Source of the DNA: a bacterium
GTDB taxonomy: Bacteria; Electryoneota; RPQS01
Reading direction: 5' to 3'
Assembly: GCA_016721565.1 (NCBI GenBank)
Contig: JADKHW010000005.1
Coordinates: forward strand, 1-64,000
Length of the DNA: 64,000 bases
Shown here: positions 1-9,485 of the stretch, one piece after another
Layout: the number at the start of each line of letters is the position of its first letter
How positions within the stretch are numbered: the first letter of the stretch is position 1
Notes under the pieces: generated by a model
Told to the model about the DNA's origin: nothing
The model's input: only the letters and a program-made list of their open reading frames with translations
Databases searched by the model: none
Made by a program: the position numbers and the translations under genes

Positions 1-922
1 CTTCGCCGGGGATGTCAAGAACTTCAGACGAAGGCGATTCTTCAGCAGTAATAATGGATAGCCCCCTTCGCGCCGCCGTTTGAATACTCGCAAATTGGAT
101 CACCGCTTTGTCCGATGCACATTGAGCGGCATTTTCTCGATGCAGCGACGTATTCGGCGCATGGCTTTGTTTTTGACCCGCGTGCTGCTTCTTGTATTCG
201 GCTTCCTGTTCAAACTTAAGTCCGGCATTGCATTGATAGCAATGCGATTCAGGCACGTCATGGCCACCGCACCAGTCACCTTTTGCTTTGAAAGCCTCAA
301 TCAAATTGGGATGACATTTTGTGCATTCAGACTCGGGAACTCGGTGCTCGGCACACCAGTCAATTGTTGTAGCTTCTGGTTGTGCTTGCGGTTTCTTAAC
401 CTGCTCTTCCTGAGCGAATTTGAGTCCCGGGTTGCATTGATAGCAATGCGATTCAGGCAAGCCGTGGCCGCCGCACCAATCGCCTTTGCTTTGAAAGCGT
501 CAATTAACTTCGGGTTGCACTTTGTGCATTGAGATTCGGGAACACGGTGTTCTGAACACCAATCTACAGCCTGCGTCTCGTGTTTGGAGTGATCGTGGCC
601 CGTTTCGTCGTACCCAAACCATGAGTAGCGTGATTGGATTCAGCCGACGTGGGATTTCCCCGCCTTTGAGATTGGGGTTACAGATGTCGCATTGCGATTC
701 AGGCAGTTGTGTTCGTTGCACCAATTACCATTTGGGTTTTGAACACTGAAATCCAAATCCGGATTGGCGGGCATGAATCAATGGCGATTCCGTTTTTTCG
801 CAGATTTTTTCTCTGGCGTTTGCCGCAGAAATAGCGTTTGTTGATGAGTTGACGTTGAGTAACATCCCAACAACTATCACCGCAAGCGCAAGGGACGGGA
901 TGATAAGTTTTCTCCAGCTCAT
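1..922 (-). CDS. Efflux RND periplasmic adaptor (HlyD/CusB type), N-terminal part, frameshifted, runs off the window
   Basis: Membrane-fusion subunit of a heavy-metal (Cu/Zn/Cd type) RND efflux pump, joining the inner-membrane pump to the outer-membrane channel. The start at 922 gives a signal/anchor segment (MSWRKLIIPSLALAVIVVG). After it, across at least two frame changes, come repeated modules of the form WC-x-EHRVPESECTKCHP and WCGGHGLPESHCYQCNP (about five Cys/His units between 50 and 720), then the start of the adaptor body (VIQFASIQTAARRGLSII). PES-C-x-x-C modules of this kind are found N-terminal to CusB-like adaptors in several environmental phyla and are presumed to bind metal. The frame breaks near 725 and near 600 do not interrupt the similarity, so sequencing errors are likely. 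The C-terminal part lies outside the window. The Cys-rich gene just upstream fits a metal operon. Confidence 0.75.
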
Positions 923-1077
923 GGGAGATCTCCTTCTATTGTATTTGAATCAAAATTCGACAAATAAAAAACGTCGCTGCAGAACAGCGACGCCTTGGCA
1001 ATCTGTTCCGACTATTAAGCAAACAAAGTCCACCGTCCATTGCGGACGAGTACTCCTATTGTTTGATTAACAGGCGG

Positions 1078-1407
1078 CTATGGAGGTCTATAAAGCGGAT
1101 CGGAAGAGTATTCGAGGACGAATCCGTCAATCCAGTGCACATCGGTTGTAACTGCAGGCAAAAATACCACTTCATCAATTTGCGGGGCTGCGATTGACAT
1201 CGTTGCATTCAGGCAATGGCCGTTCGCGCAATCGGAATCTTGTTGATCCCCTGATTCAGGCTGTTTCTCGTCGTGGCAACTGTCACAACAATCCGCAACT
1301 GGGCGACAACAAGGCATAAGCTGGCAGGCCATCGGAGCCGCCAACAGGACCATTGCCAACAGGATTGCTCCCGTTGACCAGATTAGTGACCTGTGCTTAT
1401 GTTTCAT
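1078..1407 (-). CDS. Small Cys-rich exported protein, probably metal-related
   Basis: A 109-residue protein with an N-terminal hydrophobic segment (residues about 8-27), then a dense Cys cluster (CQLMPCCRPVADCCDSCH) and a second C-x4-C element (CANGHC). The rest is acidic and featureless and ends in YRPP. It lies directly upstream of the metal-efflux adaptor on the same strand, about 155 bases away, which suggests a metal-binding or metal-sensing accessory. I do not recognise a named family. Small Cys-rich exported proteins of the DUF2946 kind occupy similar positions, but the match is only by context. An upstream inverted repeat and promoter-like elements (1437-1495) face this gene. Confidence 0.6.
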   Translation of the reverse strand: MKHKHRSLIWSTGAILLAMVLLAAPMACQLMPCCRPVADCCDSCHDEKQPESGDQQDSDCANGHCLNATMSIAAPQIDEVVFLPAVTTDVHWIDGFVLEYSSDPLYRPP

Positions 1408-1436
1408 TGTTTCTCTGACACGGCTTCAAAGCGAAA

Positions 1437-1495
1437 ATTGTTCCATGACCCAGCACATTCTTGACCTATACATCACTTAGATCTATAGGAACAAT
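1437..1495 (-). promoter_or_regulatory. Promoter/operator candidate for the Cys-rich gene and efflux genes
   Basis: Read on the minus strand, TTGTTC (1489-1494) and TATAGG (1465-1470) are separated by 18 bases, a plausible promoter about 60 bases before the ATG at 1407. The region holds nested inverted repeats: ATTGTTCC (1437-1444) with GGAACAAT (1488-1495), and CCTATA (1465-1470) with TATAGG (1484-1489). Symmetry spanning the spacer of a stretched promoter is typical of metal-responsive MerR-family control, but no regulator gene is visible here. Confidence 0.35.
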
Positions 1496-1647
1496 GTCTT
1501 ATGGTGTTCGCTTAAGCCAAAAAATATTTTGGTTCAGCTATGAACTCGTAGTTGTAATGGTGTAATATAGCCATTCCGTGTTGGCGATGCAAGGAATTTG
1601 GGTTGGACAACCAACTAAGTCAGCTACTCTATTATCAATAGCAAGAT

Positions 1648-1679
1648 CAAAAAGCCCGCAGGCATGCCTGTGGGCTTTT
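1648..1679 (-). terminator. Intrinsic terminator after tRNA-Gln
   Basis: The stem AAAAGCCCGCAGGC pairs with GCCTGTGGGCTTTT (one G-U pair and almost no loop). It lies immediately downstream of the tRNA on the minus strand and ends in a T run. Confidence 0.7.
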
Positions 1680-1681
1680 GA

Positions 1682-1756
1682 TGGCTGGGGAACAGGGACT
1701 CGAAACCTGATTAACAGATCCAGAGACTGTTGTCCCGCCAATTAGACGATTCCCCA
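1682..1756 (-). tRNA. tRNA-Gln (anticodon CUG)
   Basis: The minus strand folds into a full cloverleaf: acceptor TGGGGAA/TTCCCCA, discriminator G and encoded CCA, short D stem (GTC/GAC), anticodon stem ACAG/CTGT with loop CTCTGGA, and a T arm with TTCGAGT loop. The anticodon CTG (1721-1723) reads CAG, glutamine. One weak pair closes both the anticodon and the T loops. A hairpin terminator follows directly, so it is a single-gene transcript. Confidence 0.88.
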
Positions 1757-1925
1757 ATACACCGAACAGTAAGCTTTACAATGTTATAGCGAACAGTTCC
1801 GGGGCGATCACCACACGGGTTCGGGCCGCCAGATGCAAAGCGCGACAGTTCGCAAAAGCTGGCCGTTTTTTGCGATTTATCTCTGCACTGAGAACTGTAA
1901 ATGATTGTAATCCGATAAGCTATAG

Positions 1926-3997
1926 GTGGTGAACGCCTCGCGGAAGCGTTGCAAATGCCTACGATGTGACTACTCCGCTCCCTCCGTCAGGTACCTCAAT
2001 CTGCACTCGATGCAGTATTTGGGGCATTCTGACATTGGTCACGCCCGACCTGAAGTTGGCCGTGGTGGGGACGGACTGGATGAATTTTATGGCCCGCTCC
2101 CGGGACGCAGCGACTTGGGCCGAAATGCGATGCTCGGAAGCCCGATTCTGTTGTTCTTCCGCAACGATGAACAGCGGCGTGTCTTCGAAAGCTTGCTCCA
2201 CTCCATGCATTCCGATGAACTGGGTGTGCACAATCAAGTAGTGGATTTGGGCACGGAGAAGCGCCGTTCTATGTTCAGTTGCATGTGCAAGGGCTGGCAG
2301 GAAGGAGTTTTCGTTGGTTACTTCATTCACTGTTTGGATATCACGCGCGAGCATACCAACCGACTGTCGCTGATCGAGCGCGACCGCGAAATGATGGCCG
2401 GGCGCGAAGGGGCTGAGAAGGCAACCGTACAGGCTAATCAATTACATGAGAAGCTCAGAGCTGCTTTAGAGGAGATTGCACAGCGGAAGCTCAACTGAAG
2501 AAGATGACTGAGAAAGTCCATGCGGCTGGAAAAAAGTGCAAAAGAGGCCTCGGCGCGCGGGGAGAAATCAGTCGGAGAAGTCATCGCGTTTGCAGCACGA
2601 ATTAGATAAGTTCAGAAAACAACAGACCGACAATAGCAATGCTCAAGCAGAGCTTGAGAGTTTGCAAGTGGAAGTTCCAAAGCTCAGGGTGATTTACAGT
2701 CGGAGCTTGCCAAGAATGCTGAGCTAAGTGCGGAGCTAAACACGCTCAAAGAGCTGCACAGCGGTCAAGCACAGAGTGAATCTGCAGCTGCGCAAGAGAT
2801 TGCCGGAGCTGAAGGCAAATATCAAGCAATTGACTGAGGGCGCTCTCGAAGGAGCAAACGGAGCGGGCGAATTTTGGGCAGGCCAATGAAGAGGAAATGC
2901 AAGAGCTTTCTGATGTGCGCAAGGCACTCGAAAGCTTCAGAAGTCTTTTGAAACAAGTCAACAAGAAAGCGCTCGAACTGAGTGCAGCATTGACGGAAGC
3001 TAAGAACCAGCCTGCCCCTGCGGCGGAACAGGTTGTCAAAGAGGTTATCAAGGAAGTCGTAAAGGAAGTTACGGTCAAGGACACGACGGCAGAAGAGTTT
3101 CTGGCATGCGTGTCACAACGGGCCTGCTACCTCGATCCAAACGGAAAAGTCCTGTGCGCCACGGGTTCTTTCTGGGAAGAAGTTGGAGCCACTCCTTTAC
3201 AGGGAGAAGGGCAGGCGTTTTCACAATGGCTTACAGACAGCGATGCAAAAAGTTCTTGCGACTTGGTTTAAGAAAAAGAATGAGCCGATCTGTCAAGTCA
3301 CTGCCGTGGATGGAATCACTTGGCAGGCTTGCGCTGTGACACAAAGACGGTAAGTGGATAGGTGCAAGTATCGAAGAAGTGATTGTGGCTCCCACCCCTG
3401 TGGCTGCGGCATCACCGATCATTTCATTCGCGCCGCTACCCCCTTCGCATATGCGGACGCTGTCGCGCGAATTAGCTGATGAGTTCAGCAATTTGCTTAC
3501 CGGTGTTTTGGGTCATGCGTCGCTTGCGGCGGCTGAACTTGACGGCAATACGTCACGCGAAATTTCTGAAATTGAGAAATCAGCTCGCGAAGCCGCACAT
3601 TGGTGCGTAAACTTTCTGCATTGGGCGGACAGGGGCGGCACATGCATGAGTGCACTATCTCCGATCTTCGCAGTTTGTAAGAAATTGCCGAACGGTTCTT
3701 TGGAGAACGCCCGCAGATTGTGTTGTGTGATGAAAGCTGCCGCGAATGCCGAAGCGAACAGCTTGCGCATCGTGTTGAAGCGATTTCCAAGCCCATGCGG
3801 GCGAACATCTTGCGACAAACGGCCACGTTTGTTACACACTGTCGTACACGGAAACACAGGCGTTTGTTTCGCTTTCATATGACGGCACGGCGAACTTCCC
3901 GTCGGGTTGGAACGACGGTCAGCCACCGGCGGTTGGGCAGGCAGGCTGGGATTTGATTTTCGCGCGCGAGGTGCTGCCCGGATGGGTGGAGAACTGA
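1926..3997 (+). pseudogene. PAS/coiled-coil sensor kinase-like gene, heavily frameshifted
   Basis: Several overlapping frames together make one protein of about 690 residues. An N-terminal PAS-like part runs to about 2360 (its core is in two frames; PILLFFRNDEQRRVF then YFIHCLDITREHTNRL). A long Gln/Glu/Lys-rich coiled coil follows (about 2370-3070), then a second PAS-like segment (CYLDPNGKVLCATGSFWEEV, near 3130). After that comes a dimerisation-like helix (RELADEFSNLLTGVLGHASLA, near 3460) that resembles the H-box of hybrid kinases, but with E where the phosphorylatable His usually stands (H-D-F-N-N). A degraded ATPase-like tail ends near SYDGTANFPSGWNDGQ and the stop at 3995-3997. At least five frame changes are needed. 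With the missing His this may be a decayed or regulatory pseudokinase, although errors contribute. No response regulator adjoins it. Confidence 0.5.
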
Positions 3998-4035
3998 GTT
4001 CTCCGAAGATAGTCATTTCCGTTCAGAATTATTCA

Positions 4036-4062
4036 AAAACCTGCCGCAAGGCGGGTTTTTTG
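4036..4062 (+). terminator. Intrinsic terminator
   Basis: AAAACCTGCCGCAAGGCGGGTTTTTT: a GC-rich stem (CCTGCC/GGCGGG) with a small loop and a T run, 40 bases after the kinase-like gene. Confidence 0.75.
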
Positions 4063-4098
4063 TTTGTGTGATTCCGCCGAATTTTGTATTTTTAGATT

Positions 4099-5877
4099 AT
4101 GTACCAGACCCCAACATTTGTGTTTTCGCAGCCCGGGCAAGCAACACAGCTCGCTTTCCGTTTTCCGGTGGCGCAATGGAGTGTCACGCGTGAGGCAGAT
4201 TTCCCCGACTCGTTCGCGCGCGTGGCGGAGTTTCAGGCAGATGGGTACTATGTGGCGATGGTGTTGTCATACGAAGCGGCGCGCGGATTTGATCGCGCGC
4301 TGAGCGCGCACTTGCCACATTTGCTGCCGTTGGCGTGGTTTGCTGTGTTTAAGCAACCTTGCGAATTCGAGATTGCGCGGGAGAGATTTGTCTTAAGTGA
4401 ACCGCGCGTGCAGATCAGCAAATCCGAATACTCGGATGCGATGCAGCGCGTGCTCGAACATATTCGCGCGGGAGATATTTATCAAGCAAACTACACGGTG
4501 CGTGCGCAGTGTGAATTTGACGGTGACGCATTTAGCGCATTTTGCGCTTAGCGACGCTGTGCCGATGCCGTATGCTTGTTTTGCAGACACGGGAGCCGGT
4601 GAAGATTGTTTCGTTGTCACCAGAATTGTTCCCTGAACGCGACGGAAATAGACTCATCTCGAAGCCTATGAAAGGGACCGCTTCGCGACAACCATCGTGG
4701 GATGCGGATGAGGCGGCGCGTATCGCGCTGCACAACAGCGAAAAGGATCGCGCTGAGAACACGATGATTGTAGATTTGATGCGGAATGATCTTGGGAGAA
4801 TTTGCGAGACGGGAAGCGTGCGGACTCGCGATGAGTATTTCGTCGAGCGATTCCCGACCGTGCATCAGATGACGACGACGGTTGTGGGTGATTTGCGTGA
4901 AGATGTTTCACTCTTTGAAATATTTAAGGCAAGTTTTCCGGCAGGAAGCATCACCGGAGCGCCGAAAGTTCGGGCGTCGCAGATTATTCAGGACATTGAA
5001 CCTACGCCACGAGGAATTTACTGCGGGAGCATTGGATTATTTTATCCCGGCGGAGATTTCGTTTGCAATGTGGCGATTCGCACGTTAGAGATAAACGGGA
5101 GCATCGCAACATTGGGAATTGGATCAGGGATTGTCGCAGACAGTAATCCGGATCGCGAGTGGGAAGAGGTTTTGCTGAAGTCGAAGTTCTTGGAACGACG
5201 CCCGCAGATTTTTGGATTGTATGAAGCCTTTCGGTATATTCCTGAAGTTGGATTTAAGGATATTGAGAGCCATTTGCGGCGACTGGAGCATTCGTGCAAC
5301 TTATTTTGGCAGACCGTTTCCGCGTGATAAAATTTTGTGCAAACTCGAACAATTGAAAACCGAACTTGGAGACAAGCCGAACCGAGTCAGGCTTGATCTT
5401 GACGGTGAGTATATTTCGTTTAAGTTGATTCCTGAAGAATTAGGTTGGACGGCTGGCGGAATCACAGTGATGATTCCGGAATTACGCCTAAATCCCGAAG
5501 ACCCGAGACTCTATCATAAGACAACCTTGCGGCCTGAAAAGTATTCATTGCGCGCGAAAGCCAAAGAGCTTGGTGCCGAAGAGTGCTTGTTCTTGAATAC
5601 GAGAAATGAGTTTACTGAAGGGACTATTTCGAGTTTCATTTTCAAAGTTAAGGGCAAGTGGATTGCTCCAGAACTCTCGTGCGGATTACTGCCTGGAGTG
5701 TGGCGGGATCATCAGGTGAATGAAGGACGGGTGCGCGAAGGAATTGTAACTTTTGATCACATAGAAGATATCGAAGAGATTCGCATCGGCAATTCGGTGC
5801 GCGGCGAGGAACGAGTTACAAGAGTTGTTTTGGAGGATGGAACAGAAGTGTATCGGGAGAAGCTTGCGGTAGCATGA
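4099..5877 (+). CDS. pabB: PabB-PabC fusion: aminodeoxychorismate synthase component I + ADC lyase (two frameshifts)
   Basis: Bifunctional folate enzyme. The N-terminal two thirds is a chorismate-binding domain making 4-amino-4-deoxychorismate; the C-terminal third is a fold-type IV PLP lyase releasing p-aminobenzoate. Chorismate-binding signatures are present: DIYQANYTV near 4480, the conserved VDLMRNDLGR (near 4775) and SFPAGSITGAPKVRA (near 4940). The lyase part begins near 5200 (GLYEAFRY) and carries LFLNTRNEFTEGTISS (near 5590), SCGLLPGVWR and a C-terminal VLEDG strand. The protein changes frame near 4545 and near 5310 without losing similarity, so one fused gene of about 590 residues with two base errors is likely. 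Such PabBC fusions are known in many bacteria. A PabA partner is not in the window. Confidence 0.87.
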
Positions 5878-6219
5878 ATTAGAGGGGTGCTGGCGGAGAT
5901 TGGGTGTGGGGCTTGTGATTGGAATTATTCAAGCATATATTGGGTTCATGGATGTGCGAAGCGCGATTGCTTGTTTCAACTGCGTATAATATAAGGTTGT
6001 TTTGATGTTTTGTCAAGCGTTTTTGTGTTTTTTGTAAAACATTTTATAAACGCTTGTTCAATAAGTGCTTGTTGGACCTCTTGCAGAATTTTTCATTGGA
6101 CTTACGAGGGTCAGGAAAAATTTTCGGGAGGCGTAGAGAGGTGTCCGAGCGCGAACCCGGTCGCGCGTAAGTTCAATAAACTGGTGGGTCCCTTCACTTT
6201 CCAGAACTCGGAGGAGTCC
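5878..6219. other. Intergenic leader with nested inverted repeat
   Basis: No gene is seen. CAAGCGTTT (6014-6022) and AAACGCTTG (6048-6056) form a perfect 9-base inverted repeat. Nested inside is TGTTTT/AAAACA (about 6026-6041). A TATAAT sequence lies just upstream (near 5986). It could be the terminator of the pab gene, an operator, or part of the leader of the FG-GAP gene. The last bases hold a strong ribosome-binding site (CGGAGGAG near 6209) for the ATG at 6220. Confidence 0.4.
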
Positions 6220-7979
6220 ATGGCCAGAGCCGTATTGCCTTTGCTTGTCGTGTTCATTTTTGTCACGACCGCGCCCGCTCAGATTTTTTCGCGCATCACC
6301 GATTCGCCCGTTGCTACGGACGGCGGATCATCGGCAAACGTGTCGTTTGTTGATACCGACAACGACGGCGACCTTGATTTGTTCATCACGAATGATGAAG
6401 AGACGCAAGGGAATTTCTATTACTTGAACGACGGCTCGGGGACGTTCACCGCTGTTGCAAGTGACACGATTAAAGAGACCGGCGGACACAACGTCGGCGC
6501 GTCGTGGGGAGATTATGACAACGACGGCGACGTGGATTGTTTTGTCGCGCGCTGGTCAAATCAGAGCAACAAGCTTTACATCAATCGTGGGGACGGCACG
6601 TTTGGGCGCGGAATTGTTCCGCCGGTTACGAACTCGGGTGGATATAGCGAGACGGGAAGTTGGGCCGACTATGATAATGATGGTTGGCTCGATTTGTTTG
6701 TGACCAACAGTTCGGGGAACAACCATCACAATTGGCTGTACAACTCGAACGGCGCGGTGGGTTTACGTTGGTGACTACTCCACCCTTCTCGGTTGACGGA
6801 GACGATTCGCGCTCGGCGGATTGGTGTGACCTTGACGGCGATGGATGGATGGATTTGTTTGTGGCGAACGAGAACAATGACAATGACGCGCTGTATCACA
6901 ATTTCGATGGCACATTTACACGGCAAACGGGCGTCGCACCCGGAATTGACGGTGTGAATAATTTTACGAGCAGTTGGGGCGACATCGACAATGACGCTGA
7001 CTTTGACTTATTCGTCGGATCCTACAACAGTCCAAGTCTGCTTTATCGAAACATCGATCAAGAGCTTGTGCCGATGACTGGCTCGCCCGTCAGTACAGAC
7101 AATCAGCAAGCGGTCGGCAGCGCGTTTGGAGATTACGACAACGACGGCGATTTGGATTTGCTTGTGACGAACGGATTCGCCGCGAACGGGAATATTTATC
7201 GTCACAACTATCTCTACGATAATGACGGCACGGGGAATTTTACGCGGGCAACCTCTGAACCGATACAGGCTGACAGCGGATGGGGTTTTGGATGCGCATT
7301 CGGTGATATTGACGGTGATCAGGATTTGGATTTGTGCATCGCGCGATCGCGGAATGCTGATGAAGACAATTTGCTTTATCGGAATACACAGACGCAGAAT
7401 AACGGGGTTGTGTTTAGATTGCGTGGAACCAACTCCAATAGGAGTGGTCTTGGAATGCGGGTTGAAATCTGGTATTACATTGACAATGTCATGTACCGAC
7501 AGATACGTCAGTTGAGCGGGCAATCCGGTTATTGCGGACAGACGCTTGATGTACATTTTGGGATTGGCGCGGCAACGTTGGTGGATTCAGTCTTTGTGTC
7601 ATGGTCAACTGGAAATGTCGGAGGATACGGTTTTAGATTGCCTGTAAATACGACGTACACGCTGATTGAGAATGGTGGATTTGTACAGGCTGAAGAACAA
7701 GCGATACCCGTCGTAGATCAGCAAGTGCTCGTCAAGAGTTATCCGAATCCGTTCAACTCGAATGTTACGCTTGAAACTGCGCTACCTACTCGCGGGCTGA
7801 CAAAGGTTGAAATATTTAACACGCTTGGGCAGCGTGTGGCAACTTTGCATGAAGGTATTGCTGGGCCGGGAATGCTTGCGCTCAAATGGCAGCCTTCCGG
7901 ACTTGCATCGGGAATGTATTTGGTGACGGCGACGCAGGGGCAACTTTCGGACACGCAGAGTGTTCAATTTATCAAATAG
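6220..7979 (+). CDS. Secreted FG-GAP/VCBS and ASPIC/UnbV repeat protein with T9SS sorting domain (one frameshift)
   Basis: Exported surface protein of about 586 residues. A signal peptide (MARAVLPLLVVFIFVTTAPA) is preceded by GGAGGAG. Repeats of the type DYDNDGDLDLF / DIDNDADFDLF recur about every 55-60 residues (near 6350, 6510, 6670, 6830, 6980, 7130, 7310). These are Ca-binding FG-GAP/VCBS blades of a beta-propeller. An ASPIC/UnbV-like segment follows (GLGMRVEIWYYIDN, near 7450; SVFVSWSTGN). The C-terminus is a type IX sorting domain (VKSYPNPFNSNVTLET, then FNTLGQRVATL, GMYLV, final lysine). Near 6755 the frame changes inside the fourth repeat (NSNGAVGLR versus NSNGGGFTLV), so a one-base error is probable. 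Role probably adhesion or binding; substrate unknown. Confidence 0.85.
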
Positions 7980-7989
7980 TGGTTCTTAA

Positions 7990-8298
7990 ATGATACGACA
8001 TGTCATCATGCTCAAACTGCATGAGTTTGCAGATGGCTGTGACAAACAGACCAATGCCGTGCGTGTGAAGAAGTTGATGGAAGCTATGCGCGGCAACGTC
8101 AACGGTTTACGCACGCTTGAGGTGGGTATCAATCAACTGCCGGATGCCCAAGCCTTTGACGTTGTGTTGATTACCACGCTTGAGAGTTGGGAAGCGCTTG
8201 AGGCTTACCGCGTGCATCCGTTGCATTTGGATGTGGTTGAGTTGCTCAAGAAGGTGCGGAGTGAGCGAGTTGTGGTTGATTGGGAGGTGAATGAATGA
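7990..8298 (+). CDS. Stress-responsive alpha/beta-barrel (Dabb) domain protein
   Basis: A complete 102-residue Dabb protein. The family start (MIRHVIMLKL), the central VGINQLPDAQAFDVVLITTL and the terminal YRVHPLHLDVVELLKKV helix with its His pair are all present. Dabb proteins are small dimeric ferredoxin-like-fold proteins; a few are enzymes, most are uncharacterised. The stop overlaps the ATG of the next gene by four bases (ATGA), so the two are co-translated. Confidence 0.85.
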   Translation: MIRHVIMLKLHEFADGCDKQTNAVRVKKLMEAMRGNVNGLRTLEVGINQLPDAQAFDVVLITTLESWEALEAYRVHPLHLDVVELLKKVRSERVVVDWEVNE

Positions 8299-8960
8299 GT
8301 GTGCGCGTGCTCGTCATGGGCGCAACCGGCGCGGTGGGCGCTGAGTTGGTTCGACAATGTGTCAAGGATGAACGCATTGAGAGCGTCGTTGCGTTGTCGC
8401 GCAGACCGTTGAAGGACTCGCACAGTAAGCTCAAGGTTATCGTGCGCGAAGATTTTTTGAACTATTCTGACCTTGCCGAAGAGTTGAGCGAGATTGACGT
8501 TTGTTGCTGCGCGCTGGGAGTTTCGCAAGTGCAGGTTCCGGATCCTAAGCAGTACACGCTTATCACTTTGGATTACGTTGTTGCTGCGGCGAAAGCGTTG
8601 AAGTCTGCAAATTCTGATGTGCGATTTTGTTTTGTGAGTGGAATGGGTGCAGATGAAAGCGAGAAGAGTAGCGTACTTTGGCGAAAGGTGAAAGGTCAAG
8701 CGGAGAATAGATTGCGAGAGATTTTCGGGAATCAGCTTTGTATTTTTCGACCGGCATATATTCATCCGATTCACCCGCGTGAAAAGCAAATGTGGCACGA
8801 GTATTTTTGGAAGCCGTTTTTTGGTTTGAAGCGATTTATGCCGCAATTTGTGACGGATACGGTTGAAGTTTCTAAGGCGATGATCAATGTGTCATTCGCG
8901 GATGAGATGCCGAAGATGGTGCATAATGCGGAATTGCGGACTTTGGCGGGGAAACTTTGA
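8295..8960 (+). CDS. NAD(P)-binding Rossmann protein (atypical SDR, HTATIP2-like)
   Basis: A 221-residue intact protein with an N-terminal dinucleotide-binding loop (VLVMGATGAVGAELV, residues 5-19). It is followed by the acidic/Cys pattern of atypical short-chain dehydrogenases used for NAD(P)-dependent reductases of the Tip30/HTATIP2 group (CCCALGVSQVQV, then FCFVSGMGADESEKSSVLWRK, then IFRPAYIHP). The usual YxxxK is not clear; SVLWRKVKGQAE takes its place. It overlaps the Dabb gene by four bases. Substrate unknown. Confidence 0.75.
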   Translation: MSVRVLVMGATGAVGAELVRQCVKDERIESVVALSRRPLKDSHSKLKVIVREDFLNYSDLAEELSEIDVCCCALGVSQVQVPDPKQYTLITLDYVVAAAKALKSANSDVRFCFVSGMGADESEKSSVLWRKVKGQAENRLREIFGNQLCIFRPAYIHPIHPREKQMWHEYFWKPFFGLKRFMPQFVTDTVEVSKAMINVSFADEMPKMVHNAELRTLAGKL

Positions 8961-8995
8961 GAATCGGTAAATCGTTAGTATATTGTATGGCTCTT

Positions 8996-9352
8996 GGGGA
9001 CGCCCAGGTTTCGACGGGATGTATGGATGGCGTTGGGAGCAGGCGGAGGCTGGGGTGCCCTCCTTAATCAGGACTCCAAAATCTAAGTGCCAATAACACT
9101 TACGCAATGGCTGCCTAACTAAAAAGTACGGCACCTGTCGCCCCCGGGAACTGTCTTGCGATACCGGGCCCGATATCAAATTATAGCAGGACTGGCCCGC
9201 GGACTGCCACGCAAGCGGGTGAGATTTAGTGGCTGGCTCCCGATAGTTTTGGGGTTGGTACGCCCCGGGAGTGAGAAACCAACCAACTCATAAGCCTGTA
9301 GCGCCCGGTGTGGTCCGCTTCTCGGACGCGGGTTCGATTCCCGCCGTCTCCA
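8996..9352 (+). ncRNA. ssrA: tmRNA (transfer-messenger RNA)
   Basis: The 5' end GGGGACGCCCAGGTTTCGACGGG and the 3' end GGTTCGATTCCCGCCGTCTCCA are the two halves of the tRNA-like domain. GGGGACG pairs with CGTCTCC, and the T loop TTCGATT is standard. The tag reading frame begins with resume codon GCC at 9089 and reads ANNTYAMAA, followed by TAA (9116-9118). It ends in the AMAA/ALAA-like degron recognised by ClpXP. CCA is not encoded. A strong terminator follows. Rescues stalled ribosomes with SmpB (not in the window). Confidence 0.95.
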
Positions 9353-9358
9353 CAAAAA

Positions 9359-9410
9359 AGCCCCTTGTTAAGCTATGATAATCATAGTCTTGACAAGGGG
9401 CTATTTTTTA
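9359..9410 (+). terminator. Intrinsic terminator of tmRNA
   Basis: AGCCCCTTGT and ACAAGGGGCT enclose a second small palindromic stem (CTATGATAATCATAG). The T-rich tail ATTTTTTATT ends near 9411. Confidence 0.85.
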
Positions 9411-9485
9411 TTAGATTGTATTGTCAGTAAAGCTGTTTGAACAAATTTAGGTAGAATCGTAAGCAACTTCCCTACTCAAAATCCC

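Noticed and set aside
9089..9118. A short independent gene encoding ANNTYAMAA
   Set aside because: It is the tag frame of tmRNA, not a free gene.
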